This document shows positions 24,901-37,139 of a DNA stretch of 64,000 bases, one piece after another. Below the pieces are notes generated by a model. It was not told where the DNA came from. It made no database searches and saw only the letters and a list, made by a program, of their open reading frames with translations. Positions within the stretch are counted from its first letter, which is position 1, and each line of letters starts with the position of its first letter. Both the position numbers and the translations under genes were made by a program. The DNA is from Xiphias gladius (Eukaryota; Chordata; Actinopteri; Istiophoriformes; Xiphiidae). Location of the stretch: positions 31,047,005-31,111,004 of the forward strand of contig NC_053414.1 of the NCBI RefSeq assembly GCF_016859285.1. The letters are read 5' to 3'.

Positions 24901-27665
24901 ATGTGTGTCTGTAGGCTTGACATGTCACCAGAGTCGTCCGTTCACCATGGCAAGCTGTAGCAGAGACAGTACAGTCAGGCTGTGGTCTCTCACACCCCTC
25001 ATCTCTCCATTGCTGCTAAACATCCTCACTGACCAGCCTTGGGAAAAGATGATAGGAAACACAGGTAAGAACAGACTCTTTTTTTCTGTTTTATGGTGTT
25101 CTGTTCTAAAGCCTCATTTAACCGTGTTGGTTGTGGTTCTCTGCAGACACAGCTATGGTCCCTGGCTCACCTCCACTGCTCTGTGGTAAAGTGTCTCGAG
25201 ACATTAAACAGGAGTTGGACAAACTGAGCTTAGACATCAGGGCCAAGAAGCTACGCTGGTTCTCTGAATGCTTTTCGGTAACTACATTCTGAATATTTAT
25301 TTGTCATTGGTGATGTCATTTCATAAAATGGCCCCTAATTCAGCATGATACCTTCATAATGCCTTGTCAAAGTTGATGTATGCTTCTGAAGGTTCTGATT
25401 TAGTCATAGTCTGTTTTATCCGCAGTTTATCTAAGGATATGCAACACACAACTAGGGAAGGATTTTGCTCCAGCTTAGGTCTACAAACATGCAGTGTGCC
25501 TCTGCTGCTAAGTGTGTGTATAATTAAGTTCTGGAGTCCACTACAACGGAGTGTGTTTTCATAATTACATTCACTATCCAGCGGATGTTTCCTATTGTGT
25601 ATCACATTATTTAGAACTGGAAATCTAGAAATCAGTTTACAAATGCAAGTATAAAAACGAAATATATCTCAACATCTTGTTTGCAAACTGTTTGATAAGT
25701 TTCTTTCTGTTGCTGGCACACCAAATGTTTTATATCATTTGGTTGATTGATGGGTCAGAGGCTACAGAACAGTGAAGAACTTAAGGAGCCTAATTTACAC
25801 CCTGAGTTTGTTCCATCTAACATCCACAGCTTTGTAAGGCAACAACAGTCTCTCTCATCCACACCCTTTATTTTATGTTTCTTTAAAGGAAATGCACATC
25901 AAACACAGATATTGGAAAAGAAAAGGTCATAATACAGCTTCACTTTACTGAGAGAACATGTAAATAGTGGTCCACCTTTTATTTCTGTTGAGATTAAAAT
26001 ACAGTGAGAAAAGAGCTCCACGGTATCACACTTAAACATAAGCAGTTATTAAGAATTTCCAGTTGGAATTTGAACATTAAAATACTAAACAAAAAGTGTA
26101 TTTCCAACCACCTTTTCAGTTCATTTGTGTCTTTTTGCTTTGTAAAGCTCAATTTTTTCATTGCATCCTGCATGACAGAAAAAATACAAGTACAAATTTG
26201 TAGTATAGATATATATACATATCAGAATGATCGATCCATTTAAATAGCTTTTAACAATGTGCAGCACCTTTTAGAACCAATCTAACAAGTCCAACTAAGT
26301 GTCTCAGATCCTGTAAATCATTTGTAAACAAATGCATTGAACATAGTTTTTCATCAGTGAATTTATTTGTTTTTTTTGTGTGAGTGTACATGTTGCATGT
26401 GTGTTTCTATGTGTTTATGAAAATAATTGTGTGTACTTTATCCTGTGCCAGCCCCCAGGAGGCAGCAGTAACTTGTGGGACTTGGTGTCAGTCATTAACG
26501 GCCAGGACGACTCACTGCTACCAGGCAGCTACAGCAAAGGAGTGATGCACATGAAGCACCTGCTCAAGTTTAAAACAGTGAGTTGCTCTTATTCTTTGAG
26601 TCACTGTTACAGAAAAGACAGAAAAGTCATCATGTGTGAAGAAATCCAGAGAGACCACACAGTGAAGGAGCTGTTTGTCACAAGCCCTAACCTAATGAGC
26701 TAGGGTTTGTAACAGGCACCTAGTCAAATGGCTATAAGGACAGACCCAGAGGTGTGTACTTCACTTAAGGAGATGTAAATAAATACGGCGGTTTCCTGCT
26801 TGTTTTTCATCCCACAAATGATTTGTACAGTTAAGTACAAACAGCTACACCAACTCACACATAAAAAAGACTACAAAACGGCTTGAGTAAAATGATTATG
26901 ACAAGACTTAAGTTGGTTCCTCTTATCTTAATCTTAATTTTGGTTTTCCATACTTGTATGTCAGTAGATTTTTATGTATTTATTAAACCTTTACATATCT
27001 AGATAAGCCTCACTGATCTAAAATAGCTCTTGAAGATTAACCTGGCCAGGAATAAGGAAAAGTACAGTAAATACAGAACGAATACATCAATTAAATGCAA
27101 TGAAAGCTTTAGATAATAAATACCGAGCTACAATCAGTTCACGCTATTTAAAAAAAACATGATTTGAATGAAAGTCCATCCATGCACTTTAAGTCTAAGA
27201 ATAAATATATTGACTTTATCATAGTTTCCAGAAATCAAACTTGCTTGTTTTGTAGCAAACCTGTTCAGCTACTGCAGGGAATTAAACTCAACTTCGTAGC
27301 TAACCCTTTGGCACATGCTAACTATCACTATACAGATAACATGAGTACTAGTTCCTTTCTTAATATTTTCATCTCTTATATTCTATTCAGCTAAAGTCCA
27401 TTAGGAGATAATATTGAAGAAGTTTAAATTTTAGTTATTTTGGCTCCAAAGAGATCTTATCTTTCCCTTATCTTTTTTATTGTTTTCCATTCCGTCTTTC
27501 AGTCTGAAGCCCAGGAGCTGACTATAGTCAAGATGTCTAAATTTGGAGGAGGTATTGGAGCTCCAAGTAAAGAGGAGAGGCTGAAAGAAGCAGCAGACAT
27601 CCATCTGAGACTGGGACAGATTCAACGATACTGTGAATTAATGGTGGAGCTGGGACAGGTATGGA

Positions 27666-27711
<46 letters not shown>

Positions 27712-30700
27712 GTGTGACTGTGTGTATAGTTATCTTCCTCTCAAGAAAGCATGTGACTAAGGCACTAGAGAGACTCTTTTAGTTGTGTTGGCACTGATTC
27801 TGTCTGACTTTTACCATTTCAATATTTTACAACATGTTCTTTAATCAATGAAACCAGCATAATGCTTTGCTTATCATAGTGATAACCCAAGAGCCTGCAA
27901 GTGGAAACTGGAGGTGAAAGAAGTTGAAAAGAGTTGGGTTGGCCATAAAAGACTTCTGACAGAGTGGAGAGTTACAGCAAGGGCAGACATGCAGCTGCAT
28001 GCAACAGCTGCAGATATATAAGTAGAGGAGTTGTAAGAGGTTATGGAGAATGACATCTGGGCATTATCCGAGAGGTTCTGACGAACCATTGAGTAATGAT
28101 TCTACTTCTATTGTCAGATAAAGGCAGAAATGATATTAAAGAAAAAGATATTGACAATGTAACTGAAATTAATGGAAGGAGAGCCTTATTATGTCTCTTT
28201 CAGTGGGAGAAAGCATTATCTGTGGCACCAGGAGTTTCCATGAAGTACTGGAAGAAACTCATGCAGAGGTAAACCATGTTTATGTTTGTTTTTCAGCTTT
28301 TCAATTAAACAACAATAAAAGTGAAACACAACAAATAATTCAGGCCCTGTTTCAAATTTGTTTTGCAGTCAAAGTGCGCACTGCTCGGATGATTGTTAAA
28401 AATGTTTGCTTAATGTTATGGTACTGTCACGGTCTCTGTCTCAGTGCTCACTGCCACACTATGAATGCAGATGAACAGGATGTGAAGAGAATAAGAGCAA
28501 CACTTGTACAATACAGTCCAAGCCAAAGAAATAATCTTGCATAAATACTGCACTCCCATCAAAACACAGTTGAATCAGAGAGGTGTTGACCAAAAATTAT
28601 TGGGATTTCTGTTGCTGTAATGGTGGACAAAATATCAGGCAAAGCAACAAAATAATCCAACAACAGCAAAACTTCCCTGGCACATTATCAACAAAAGATA
28701 AATACTAGTCCTCACAAAGGCTAGTTAATTACACATCTATTGTTCTGATTTGCATTATGATGTACAGTTGTTGCTTTTATTGTGTCCAGCCCCTGCATGC
28801 TTCATGTTGCCTTAAATAGAGCTCTTGTTTGGGTGTAAATTGTGTGTAAGGCTTATTGTTTAAGTTTTTATCAATTTTTGATCAAAAATACTCAGATTTT
28901 CGAAAACGCATCATTCTGTTAGAGCTGAATTTCACTTATTTTTTTTGTCTGTGTGGATCAAAATGTTCCTTGTGTGCACTTGTGTGGCAAGGGCAGCTCA
29001 AAATATGCTTTTATAGCAAGAGAGAAAAAAGGAAGAGGACAAAAAAAACAACTGCTGATTATGCAGCAGATCGGGATGAGGCCCCTAAATAATTTTAGAT
29101 AATTAATAATAATAAATCAAAACATGTAAAAATACAAGACAAAACAAAAAACTTATTCTTGTGCTTCAAATGGTGCACAGCAAACTGAGATACTTGCATG
29201 CCACAAGAACAGCTCTTCTTTTCATAAGTGTTTGTTAAGCAGTTTCATCTGAATGGCTGGTTCAGTGTTTGCATTGTTACAATTTTACCCATTTTAAAAA
29301 CACAATAAAAACCTAGATGATAAACCTTTATATGTCGCATGTTGTTTAACTTTAAGTTTAATCTGTTATTTGTGAATGGAATTGTAATATGCTCATGTTG
29401 CAGGAGAACTGACCAGCTGATGGCTGAGGATAATGATGACGCCATTCCATATTGCATCGCCACAGGGGACATAAAAAAACTTGTAACTTTCTTCACTGGC
29501 AGAGGACAACTGCTAGAGGCCTTACTAATAGCACAGGTACAGAGAGGGAAGGGAGAAAGCCATTCATGCAGTGATTTGATGACAGGTAACAGTAGTTTTC
29601 TTTAGGGGTAGGATGAATGGTACTGTAGATCTTGAATAAATGGCTACAGATCAGTGTGTGAAGAAGTGGGGTGGATAAATAAGTGATGTTGAGACAAATA
29701 CAGACAGGTGAGGGAATACTTGAACCGTAATTTTGATTGTTGTGATAATACTGATCAGAAATTATAAAAATAATTATATTTCTTGTTGCCAGGGAGCATG
29801 TGAAGGGAACATTCGTGCACCTCAAAGTTCTCCAGTCAACCACACAACTAATGATGTGGATAGCATACAGCAATACCAGAGGTAAAGCAAACACTTACAC
29901 ACAAACTAATGCTAACAATCTGTTATTGATTTACCTTTGTTGCACAGGTTGAACTGAATTTGAAACTATTGTTCAACCAAAACAGGCAGTTTGAATCTGA
30001 TATACAGTTACTGATACCTTTGTTGATAAACTGTGTTCAGTGTCTCTGTCAAATATAGAAACTAAGGTACTAAGGTAAGAGTGAAAATGGTTTACTACAG
30101 TCAACAGCAGAGAGACAGACAAATTTAGGCAAACAACTTAATAGTTTTTATTAGCCAACAGATAATTAAATGTGGAAAATTCAGAACAAACACTGGGACT
30201 GGGATAGGTATCTGAGGTTGGTGATGGAGAAGAGGATGATAATCCAGATGTCACCATGAAATTATATAAATATGAGCATTTTCATGAACAGCATTGTTAC
30301 ATATTGTTGATATTTTTTGGCAAGTTATCTTCTCAGCATGGAAAAACAACTGAAAGCTGTACTATCAAGATGTTATCCAGGCAAAATCCAAAAGACAAGT
30401 TTGTGGTTTTGTGATTTGTGGTTTGATCAATCAAGGAGAACGGAGGCTGTAGTCAGCTTGGATTCATGTAAATTCCATAGGATTCCAATAGTGATCAAGT
30501 TTCACAGTGGAAAAAGTATTGAAATTCCCAAACTAAGTTCTTAAACCACTCCTGCAGCATAATCCACTTCTCCTTTGCTCATCCATATGGTTCAAACACT
30601 CATATTTTTGCCAAAATATGGCTAAATACACAGGTTCTATAACCTAATATGAGTGTGATAATGGAGCGTGTTCCCCTGTGTGCAATCGCAATGAATAAAA

Positions 30701-32887
30701 ATGTAATGTGGATTAACTGATCAACAACTTATACTATCTAAAAAAGAGCATCGTACCTCAAAACGTGGTTAGCCACACCTCCTCACTCAAATAAAGGTTC
30801 TTGCTTGTTCCTCAGTCACAGTCTTGTTGAAAACAAAATAAGCTCTGCATCATGGCTAGGAAATTTTAGGCCAATTTATTATGTCTTTGAAAGGAATCCC
30901 AGAATATTTGTGAGCTGATGTGATTTCACCACAACCCCCGGCTTTATTTCTTCTATTTCTATCCAGTCTCCTCCATAAAGTATGTGAGGAACTAGCTGAA
31001 TGGTACTTCCAGGATGGATGCTCTGTCCTGGCAGCATGTTGTCACCTAGCTGTGGACAACATCAAGGTACACACCAGAATCTGTGCATGTCACCATTAGC
31101 ATTTGTTTCTATGCACACCTTGCTGTGTATAAAAATAATTTTAAAATGTGGCTGAAATCTGTGCGTTTGTGTGTGTTATATTTTAAGTTAGCCATGTCTA
31201 GTCTGATCCGAGGTAATGAGCTGGAGATGGCTGCATGCGTGGGTATCGTCCTAGGAGAGGCAGCTAGTCATAGCACTGTGTACTGCCTTGAACTCTTGGC
31301 AAGGAAGTACATGACCACACCTACATGGTACGTCTCTATTTCTGCATGTCCAGTTAGTGTATACTATACCATTCTCCTGTAAACATTGAGAGTAAACTAA
31401 CACTAATCCAGTTCTGGCTTCTTAGTACAAAGTTCTCCTTTTTAATTTTGTACTTATATTTGCCTGAAAGTAATTGATCTTGATGTTTTCATGTTGCAAA
31501 CCACAACTGCTTGTACAAAACAGCCTGTACAAAACAGAATGTTGATGTTTCCTGTGTTTACATTTAGGGAGCTCTCAGCTGGCCTACTGCAAATGATTCC
31601 AGACAATTGCATTTTATTGGCTAAGCTGTGTGCATTTTACCCAGGAAGTGCTGCTGAAATCAACCAATTACATGAAAGGGTGAGAAGGCAATCTTTAAGT
31701 TAAATCTAAGACATGTTTTGGATGAAATGGAATGAAGGCTTCTTGTCTAATATTAATGTTATTAACAGTTGTGATGATTACAGTGATTATGTCTTGTTTG
31801 TCATTCAAGTGCGGTTTCCCTTCATTAGAGGAGTGTAAGGCCTTGGCAGAGGCAGCCATGTATGAAGGAGATTTGTTTTCAGCAGTTAAATTTCACCTGC
31901 TGAGCTCTGAACCCGAGAATGCACTTCAGATAGGGATAGATCACATTAAAGGTATTGACAACTCTGTGTTAGTGTGTGTTTGTGCGTAGTTACCTACCTA
32001 ATATCTGCACATGACAAAACTTCATTCAAATTACCCTTAACAAGAAACAGCTGGCAGTAGTATTAAATGTTTGCATCTGACATGGTTATTTGGAGTTTAG
32101 AGAGAAAACAAGCCAAAATACTCAAAACTAGACATGACCTTGGGAGCGGACCTGATGACATTCACTGGCAATGACTTAATTTTTTAATCCCCCTAAAAAA
32201 CTGCATGTTGAGTGTTCTGAGTAAGATTGTGACATGTTAGTTGGTGTAATTGAAAGAAATGTGTTATCTAATATTGTTACCAAATTTTAGTCTTAAATTA
32301 TGTCATATCTCATTTTTATTATAAATATACTTTGTATATAAATCAATTTGGCAGTTGGATGGTTCTCCCAAATGCTTGTGCTTTTACAAGTGTAATTTAT
32401 GAATGACCAGTTGCCAAACCAATCTTTGTGAAGACCTTAAAAGTCTGCACTCTTTGACTGATATGATAAAAATTCAGTGGATTACAATCAATCCATTCAT
32501 CAAAACCACAAAGATATATGCATATCCGATAAAGTTACCAAATTAGTTATAACAATAACTTCTTAATGGTAATCCTGATTACTTGTCCATTGCATTCTCA
32601 GTGTCAAAATGATGATAATGATCTAACTTTCTGTCTTTATGAAGCACTAAATAATCAGAAACTTTCTTTAACTTTCCTCCTCACTAGAACAGCTGACTGG
32701 ATCTGATTGGACAGTGGATAGTGTTCAGCCAATCCTTGACCTGATGAGTTACATCAGAACTGACCGCCTCATCATGGCCAAGTTGACAGAGTAAAACCAT
32801 TTCTTACTGTAGCATTGGTGTTAATATTTATTTTATTTCATTTCCATTTAGTTTTTTTCTTCCCATACATTGTCAGACTTCATCCAG

Positions 32888-32982
<95 letters not shown>

Positions 32983-35090
32983 GAGCCCGCAGTGAGCTGT
33001 TGATCCTGTGTGGTTATATTGGAGGTTTGCTGGCCATTAGAAGACAGTACTCCAGCATCGTACCTGCACTCTACGAATACACCAGGTAGACACAGCACTG
33101 TGTGGATTAGTCAATAATTCTTCACTGTACATGGCTACAATAAACTTGAAAATCTGATCATTTCTTTGATGCTTTTCATGTATCAAAAAGATGTGGTACT
33201 GCCTAAGGTATATCAAACCTCCACATAAGCTCTTCAATCTGATTGTTCTTAAGTTTTAAAACATATAGTTTTTGAAAGATTGGCTGTAAATTGTGGAATT
33301 CTCTCATCACATTATTCTAAAATCTATCTGAAATAAATCATCATGAATACTTTTAACATAGTTAAGTGATTAGGAACATTAGGAACTCTTAACTGTGTAG
33401 CTGTTGCCCATGACATAAATATTTCTCATCTCACTGCATTAAAATCAGATTAGATTAATCCTTTATTATACCACTCATTAAGATACTGTTAACTGTTGCT
33501 CTGGTTGATACAAAGCTCTAACAATTACTCTTAGGGTTTCTTATTTGAAGTCATGAGCTAGGTCATCATCGGATGCCTCCCTAGTTGACAGATATACATC
33601 CAGGATCTTTATTCGTACTTTGTGATCTTTATTTAAATGTGTTAGATATATAATGAGTCTACAAGAATATGTTGGGCAAAGCTAGTGGGCGTTTTGCAAT
33701 GATAATTAGATGCCTGACTTCAGGCTGCTCATTCTTTTTTTGTTTTGCTTTGATAATTGCTATAATTTGGTTGAAATTGGAATAATGATTCTCATGTAAG
33801 TCTAACTACCATGTTTTTCTTTCTGTTTCTCAGTCAGTTGTTAAAGCGGAGGGAGGTGTGTGTTCCTTTGAGGATTGAGCAGCTGTCTGTGGAGCTGGAT
33901 GCCTGGCGGGCCTGCACACAAAGTAACAGCAAGTATGTTGCACACACACACACGCACAAAGATAATGTTATTATATTTTATTGTTATTAATAATGGCATG
34001 AAGTACAATATTTGAAGAAAACAAATAATAAAATAAACATCAATTAGGCCAACAATCATAAGATATTTAAAGAGGAAGATGGTGACGTAACTATGCTTCC
34101 TCCTCATCTATCTTGTACAAATGATGAAATGATGGTAAAGAAGCAAATGTTGAAGAGGGGAACACTAAGGAGGTCATCACCTTCTTGAATCTATTGTAAT
34201 CTTGCCTAACTAAGGCCACGATGAGGCCAGTTACTAGGGCAACACAGGAGAGGCAAGGTACAGAGAGAGCACCTGAAACACCTGTTGATGTGTGTCCTGA
34301 GTGATGATGAGGATGTTAATGTTGCTGCCTGAGTGACAAATCAGGTAAACATCTTTTGGATGTATCAAGGACTTATGGATGAGAAGACACTGGATGGAGC
34401 CTCATGTTAGGTGCACCAAGGAGGAGTTCAGAGTGCTGTGTAGCTTTGTTAAAATCAATGACGGTAGAGACGCAAAGGTGTTTTGACAGACTACCATCAG
34501 ACTTCACTGGGTTTGTTCCAATGTATCTCTGTCTATCTGTTTGTAACAGTCCTCCATCAGAGTGTCAAAGAGAAGAATTCAGCTGCCTTGAGAGGATAAT
34601 CCAGCCAACAGACTCTGGTAAAAACAAGATTTCTAACCCTAGTTTAATCAGGAGAGCCTAGTTGTAAAGAAATAATGCTTTGCTGTCCATTAAGCGTATC
34701 TTACAAATATTCAGTAGAACCTGTTGATGGCGAATAGATATTATGCGATATCGTTAACCAGTAAAACATGTTTCCTCCCTCTCTCAGCTGCGTTAGTCCT
34801 GTGTGGAGCTGATTATGTGACAGGCTCCAATCTGCCAAGCCACTCAGATGTTCAACTGTCCTGTTTCACTGGACAGAGAATACAGGTGTGTGTTCCCTTA
34901 TTTTATATATGTGATACATCTTAACAACTTGTGACTTTTCTCATGGTTTTCTTCTTTTTTTAATGTGCAGGGTCCAGTGTTTTTGTTGGAAGATGGTAGA
35001 TCAGCAATCTCTCTTAATGATGCGCTAATGTGGGCAAAAGTCAACCCGTTCTCCCCACTGGGAACAGGACTCCGCATAAACCCCTTCTAA
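14184..35090 (+). CDS. wdr17: WD repeat-containing protein 17 (complete CDS, 31 coding exons)
   Basis: Exons: 14184-14306, 17190-17373, 17486-17716, 19248-19358, 19527-19667, 20030-20152, 20477-20664, 20819-20987, 21118-21209, 21489-21571, 21679-21765, 22365-22529, 23146-23261, 24135-24221, 24915-25064, 25147-25277, 26452-26577, 27503-27658, 28204-28268, 29404-29536, 29793-29881, 30967-31066, 31188-31327, 31568-31679, 31810-31951, 32688-32790, 32984-33085, 33834-33932, 34550-34617, 34788-34885, 34971-35090. All junctions are GT-AG and keep one frame: 3,834 bp, 1,277 aa, slightly shorter than human WDR17 (about 1,300). The start [17 protein letters not shown] and the end GTGLRINPF are those of the vertebrate family. 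WD40 blades fill about residues 45-665; a helical region follows. The molecular function is unknown; expression in retina and testis is described for the human gene. No disabling lesion was seen, so the gene looks intact. Confidence 0.95.
14790..16902 (-). mobile_element. Decayed hAT-superfamily (ZBED5-like) transposon, antisense in wdr17 intron
   Basis: On the minus strand the order runs as in ZBED5/FAM200-type hAT proteins. A BED-finger tail and 'FFKRKL' block lie at about 16180-16290, with '[12 protein letters not shown]..' and '[14 protein letters not shown]' near 15960-16090. '[11 protein letters not shown]' is at about 15700-15735. The C-terminal hAT dimerisation region ([19 protein letters not shown], then LCEVTFSAL) is at about 14820-14960. 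Frameshifts and stops separate these blocks, so it is a pseudogene. A hAT-type terminus (reverse complement cagtgattcccaacc) at 16888-16902 marks its 5' end. The other end was not found. It lies between coding exons 1 and 2 of wdr17, antisense to it. Confidence 0.72.
16903..17189 (+). other. wdr17: Remainder of wdr17 intron before exon 2
   Basis: A second diverged hAT-like terminus lies at about 16924-16938. The rest is AT-rich, with the pyrimidine-rich acceptor tract for the exon at 17190. Confidence 0.4.
17803..19146 (+). mobile_element. Tc1-like transposon with long inverted ends, in wdr17 intron
   Basis: The right end, reverse complemented, reads tacagtaccttcagaaagt and onward through 'ccagacccttt', a standard fish Tc1 terminus. 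A long inverted match runs between about 17880-18010 and 18970-19110 (sharing 'gacaaagtgaaaacac' and 'ttattgtgttgtaga'). The left extreme tip is diverged. Inside, a broken transposase frame on the + strand carries the aagcatggtggcgg block near 18503 and [14 protein letters not shown] near 18718-18760, the third catalytic-region motif of Tc1 enzymes. Multiple frameshifts make it inactive. It sits in the intron between coding exons 3 and 4, in the sense orientation. Confidence 0.85.
21880..21914 (+). repeat. (TA)n microsatellite in wdr17 intron
   Basis: A pure TA tract of about 17 units, downstream of coding exon 11. Confidence 0.95.
27671..27707 (+). repeat. (TG)n microsatellite just after a wdr17 donor site
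   Basis: A pure TG tract starts 12 nt downstream of the donor that ends coding exon 18 (27658/27659). Confidence 0.95.
32891..32979 (+). repeat. Long (TG)n microsatellite abutting a wdr17 acceptor site
   Basis: An 89-nt uninterrupted TG tract is followed only by 'atag' before coding exon 27 begins at 32984. It takes the place of the usual polypyrimidine tract. Confidence 0.97.
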
Positions 35091-35665
35091 CACACACACA
35101 CGCACATGAATACAAAAGGAGGACATTCCAAAGGAAAAGTTTAAAGATTGGAAGGAAGGAAAAAAACAAAGCCAGAGGATAAAGTGTAGTAATGGAAAAG
35201 AAAATTGAAAACTGGACTGAAAATGAAATTTTTGTGCTTCATCCCAGTGGCCAACTTGACATCAACAAACAATACATTTGTGACTCTGTGAGGATGATTC
35301 AGTTTCCTACAAGCTCATGGTTGTCATAGATTTGGGGACTGGTTAGCTTAGCTGCATGTGATGAGAACTTAGCCAACAAAATCATCATGCTTCATTTGAG
35401 AAGGGGCATTCTTGTTAAATGAGATATGTGGGTCATTTTGTAGGAGTTCTTCTTTTCTTCAGCTAACAATTTCTCAAAGTCTGAGTATCTATATACAGGG
35501 TATAAATCTGAATTATTTTTTCTGTTGTTGTAAAAACTAAATAATAGAATAAAGCAACCACTGCATATTTATATGAGACTTGACCTTGTTGCATTTTGTT
35601 AGACTCATATTGATACAAAATAAGATGCAGGTAGTAAAAACAATAAAAACACAAAGTGCATTCAG
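35091..35665 (+). other. wdr17: wdr17 3' UTR with candidate polyadenylation signals
   Basis: AATAAA hexamers occur at 35548-35553 and 35642-35647. The second lies 9 bp before the start of a Tc1-derived MITE, so cleavage after it would fall inside the MITE. Which signal is used is unknown. Confidence 0.6.
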
Positions 35666-36062
35666 TAAGTATTCAGACCCCGTAACTTTTTTCACATTTA
35701 TGTTGCCGCCATATGCTAAAGTCGTTTAAGTTCAAATTTTTTAATCATCAATCTATACTCAGTACCCCATGAAGACAAAGTGAAAATAGAATTTTAGAAT
35801 TTTTTGTAAATTTATCAAAAAGGAAAAACTGAAATATCATATTGACATAAGTATTCAGACCCTTTGCTATGACAGTTGAAATTTAGTCCAGTTGCCTTCC
35901 ATTTCTCCTGGTCATATTTGAGTTGTTCCTACACCTTGATTGGAGTCCAGCGGTGTTAAATTCAATTGATTGGACATGATTTGGAATAAATGAATTTAAA
36001 CGATTTTAGCATCAGGCTGCAACATAACAAAATGTGAAAAAAGTGACGGGGGCTGAATGCAC
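35656..36062 (+). mobile_element. Tc1-derived MITE (internally deleted) at the wdr17 3' end
   Basis: The left end reads gtgcattcagtaagtattca then 'gaccccgtaacttttttcac'. The right end, reverse complemented, reads gtgcattcagcccccgtcac then 'ttttttcac'. The paired ends run for about 70 bp each. The interior retains 'gacaaagtgaaaa', 'aagtattcagaccctttgct' and 'gattggacatgatttgga' of the fish Tc1 5' region but no transposase, so it is a deletion derivative. It is related to, but distinct from, the element at 17803-19146. Confidence 0.8.
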
Positions 36063-36635
36063 CGTAAATGTTACAGTAACGTGACATCAGCAATAGCAAA
36101 AAAACCACCACAGCAGAAAATGTAAAGCACATAAAAAATAAAGACAGTGCCAGATGGCCTGGGGAGAGAAAGTGCCCCCTTATATGGGTGTTCTCAGTAC
36201 AAATGCAACAGCATGTCCTGCCTGAAGGCAACTGACAACAGATAATACTTTTTTTTTAAAAGCATCAATTCATGGATGTAATGTAGAAGAATGAACACTA
36301 TCTCATGCATGTCAGAATGTAAGAACAATTCATTAATCAGCACAGGAACTCTTTAGTACCCCTAATACCAGGGTGAACACAGCTGGAGCCAATATGTTTA
36401 AGCATTGTTTATATTATCAAGTATTGACAGTCAGTAGTATTCATTGGTTTATAAGTGGCAAGCCTAAATAAACCAATCCTTAATCAACTTAATTAGCTCC
36501 AACTCTGACACTTAAAAAGAACAGTTTGTCATTTTGGCAAAATATGCCTGCTCACTTTATCAACATGAGTTAATTGAGAAGATTGAAATCACTGTCGTAT
36601 CTGTATCTTAAATGTGATGCTAGAGCCGGCAGATG
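36063..36635. other. Intergenic DNA downstream of wdr17
   Basis: AT-rich sequence with no recognisable gene, RNA or element. Confidence 0.4.
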
Positions 36636-36644
36636 ATTAACTTA

Positions 36645-36783
36645 CCTCAATCAACCATGTGATAGACTGGCAACATATCCAGTGTGTACCCCGCCTCTCA
36701 CCCTCCGTCAGCTGGAATTGAATCCAGCTCCCCCCACGACCCTCAAGGATAAACGGTATAGCAAATGGATGGATGGATGGATA
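36645..36783 (+). repeat. SINE/LINE 3'-tail repeat ending in (GGAT)n
   Basis: It contains 'gatagactggcaacatatcc', 'gtgtaccccgcctctcaccc' and 'gaccctcaaggataaacgg', then a 'tggatggatgg' tail. This is a very common 3' tail of fish LINE/SINE families, ending in tandem GGAT units. Confidence 0.65.
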
Positions 36784-37139
36784 GTTTAAAGAGTATAAAC
36801 AAGGGGAAACAGCTAGCCTGGTGCTACTGACCAAAAAAAACATGATCATACCTTAAAGAAAAGGGTTTATCTTTTGTATATTGGTACAACTCAGAGTCAG
36901 CTTGTCAGGTTCAGCTCTAGTCAGACTTGGTTGAACTTTCATCAGTCTAAGCTTGGCTTTGTCTCTCATGCAGCTGTAGATCATGTGACCATGGCACGAA
37001 GAGCAAAAAACTGGGTCATGTGGGGATAAAAAAATAAAGTCTGCATTAGCATTAAGTTTGGATGTCATTACCTTGAATGATAGACTTGAGCTCTGTTGTT
37101 CCCTGTTTAAACACTTTTGTAGTGGTGATAAGTAACTAA

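Larger units (their letters stand above)
14184..25064 (+). other. wdr17: wdr17 segment encoding the WD40 propeller region (exons 1-15)
   Basis: Recognisable blade ends are [15 protein letters not shown] (exon 2), [15 protein letters not shown] (exon 8), [11 protein letters not shown] (exon 9), [14 protein letters not shown] (exon 12), CSGSDDGTVRIWDY (exons 12-13), [14 protein letters not shown] (exons 13-14) and [15 protein letters not shown] (exon 15). More diverged blades lie between. The count is compatible with two stacked propellers, a layout known for other large WD40 proteins; that is inference. Exon 7 carries a Ser/Pro/Thr-rich loop ([16 protein letters not shown]) between blades. Confidence 0.85.
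25147..35090 (+). other. wdr17: wdr17 segment encoding the C-terminal helical region (exons 16-31)
   Basis: From about residue 684 the protein has no WD motifs. It has helix-forming stretches such as [19 protein letters not shown] and [19 protein letters not shown]. These resemble the alpha-solenoid that follows propellers in trafficking and intraflagellar-transport-type proteins (structural analogy, inferred). The linker encoded by exons 29-30 (residues about 1183-1220) is the least conserved part against my memory of the mammalian protein. The C-terminal 65 residues are highly conserved. Confidence 0.6.

Noticed and set aside
32880..33098. Frames made mostly of Cys-Val or His-Thr repeats
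   Set aside because: Translations of the (TG)n/(CA)n microsatellite, not proteins.
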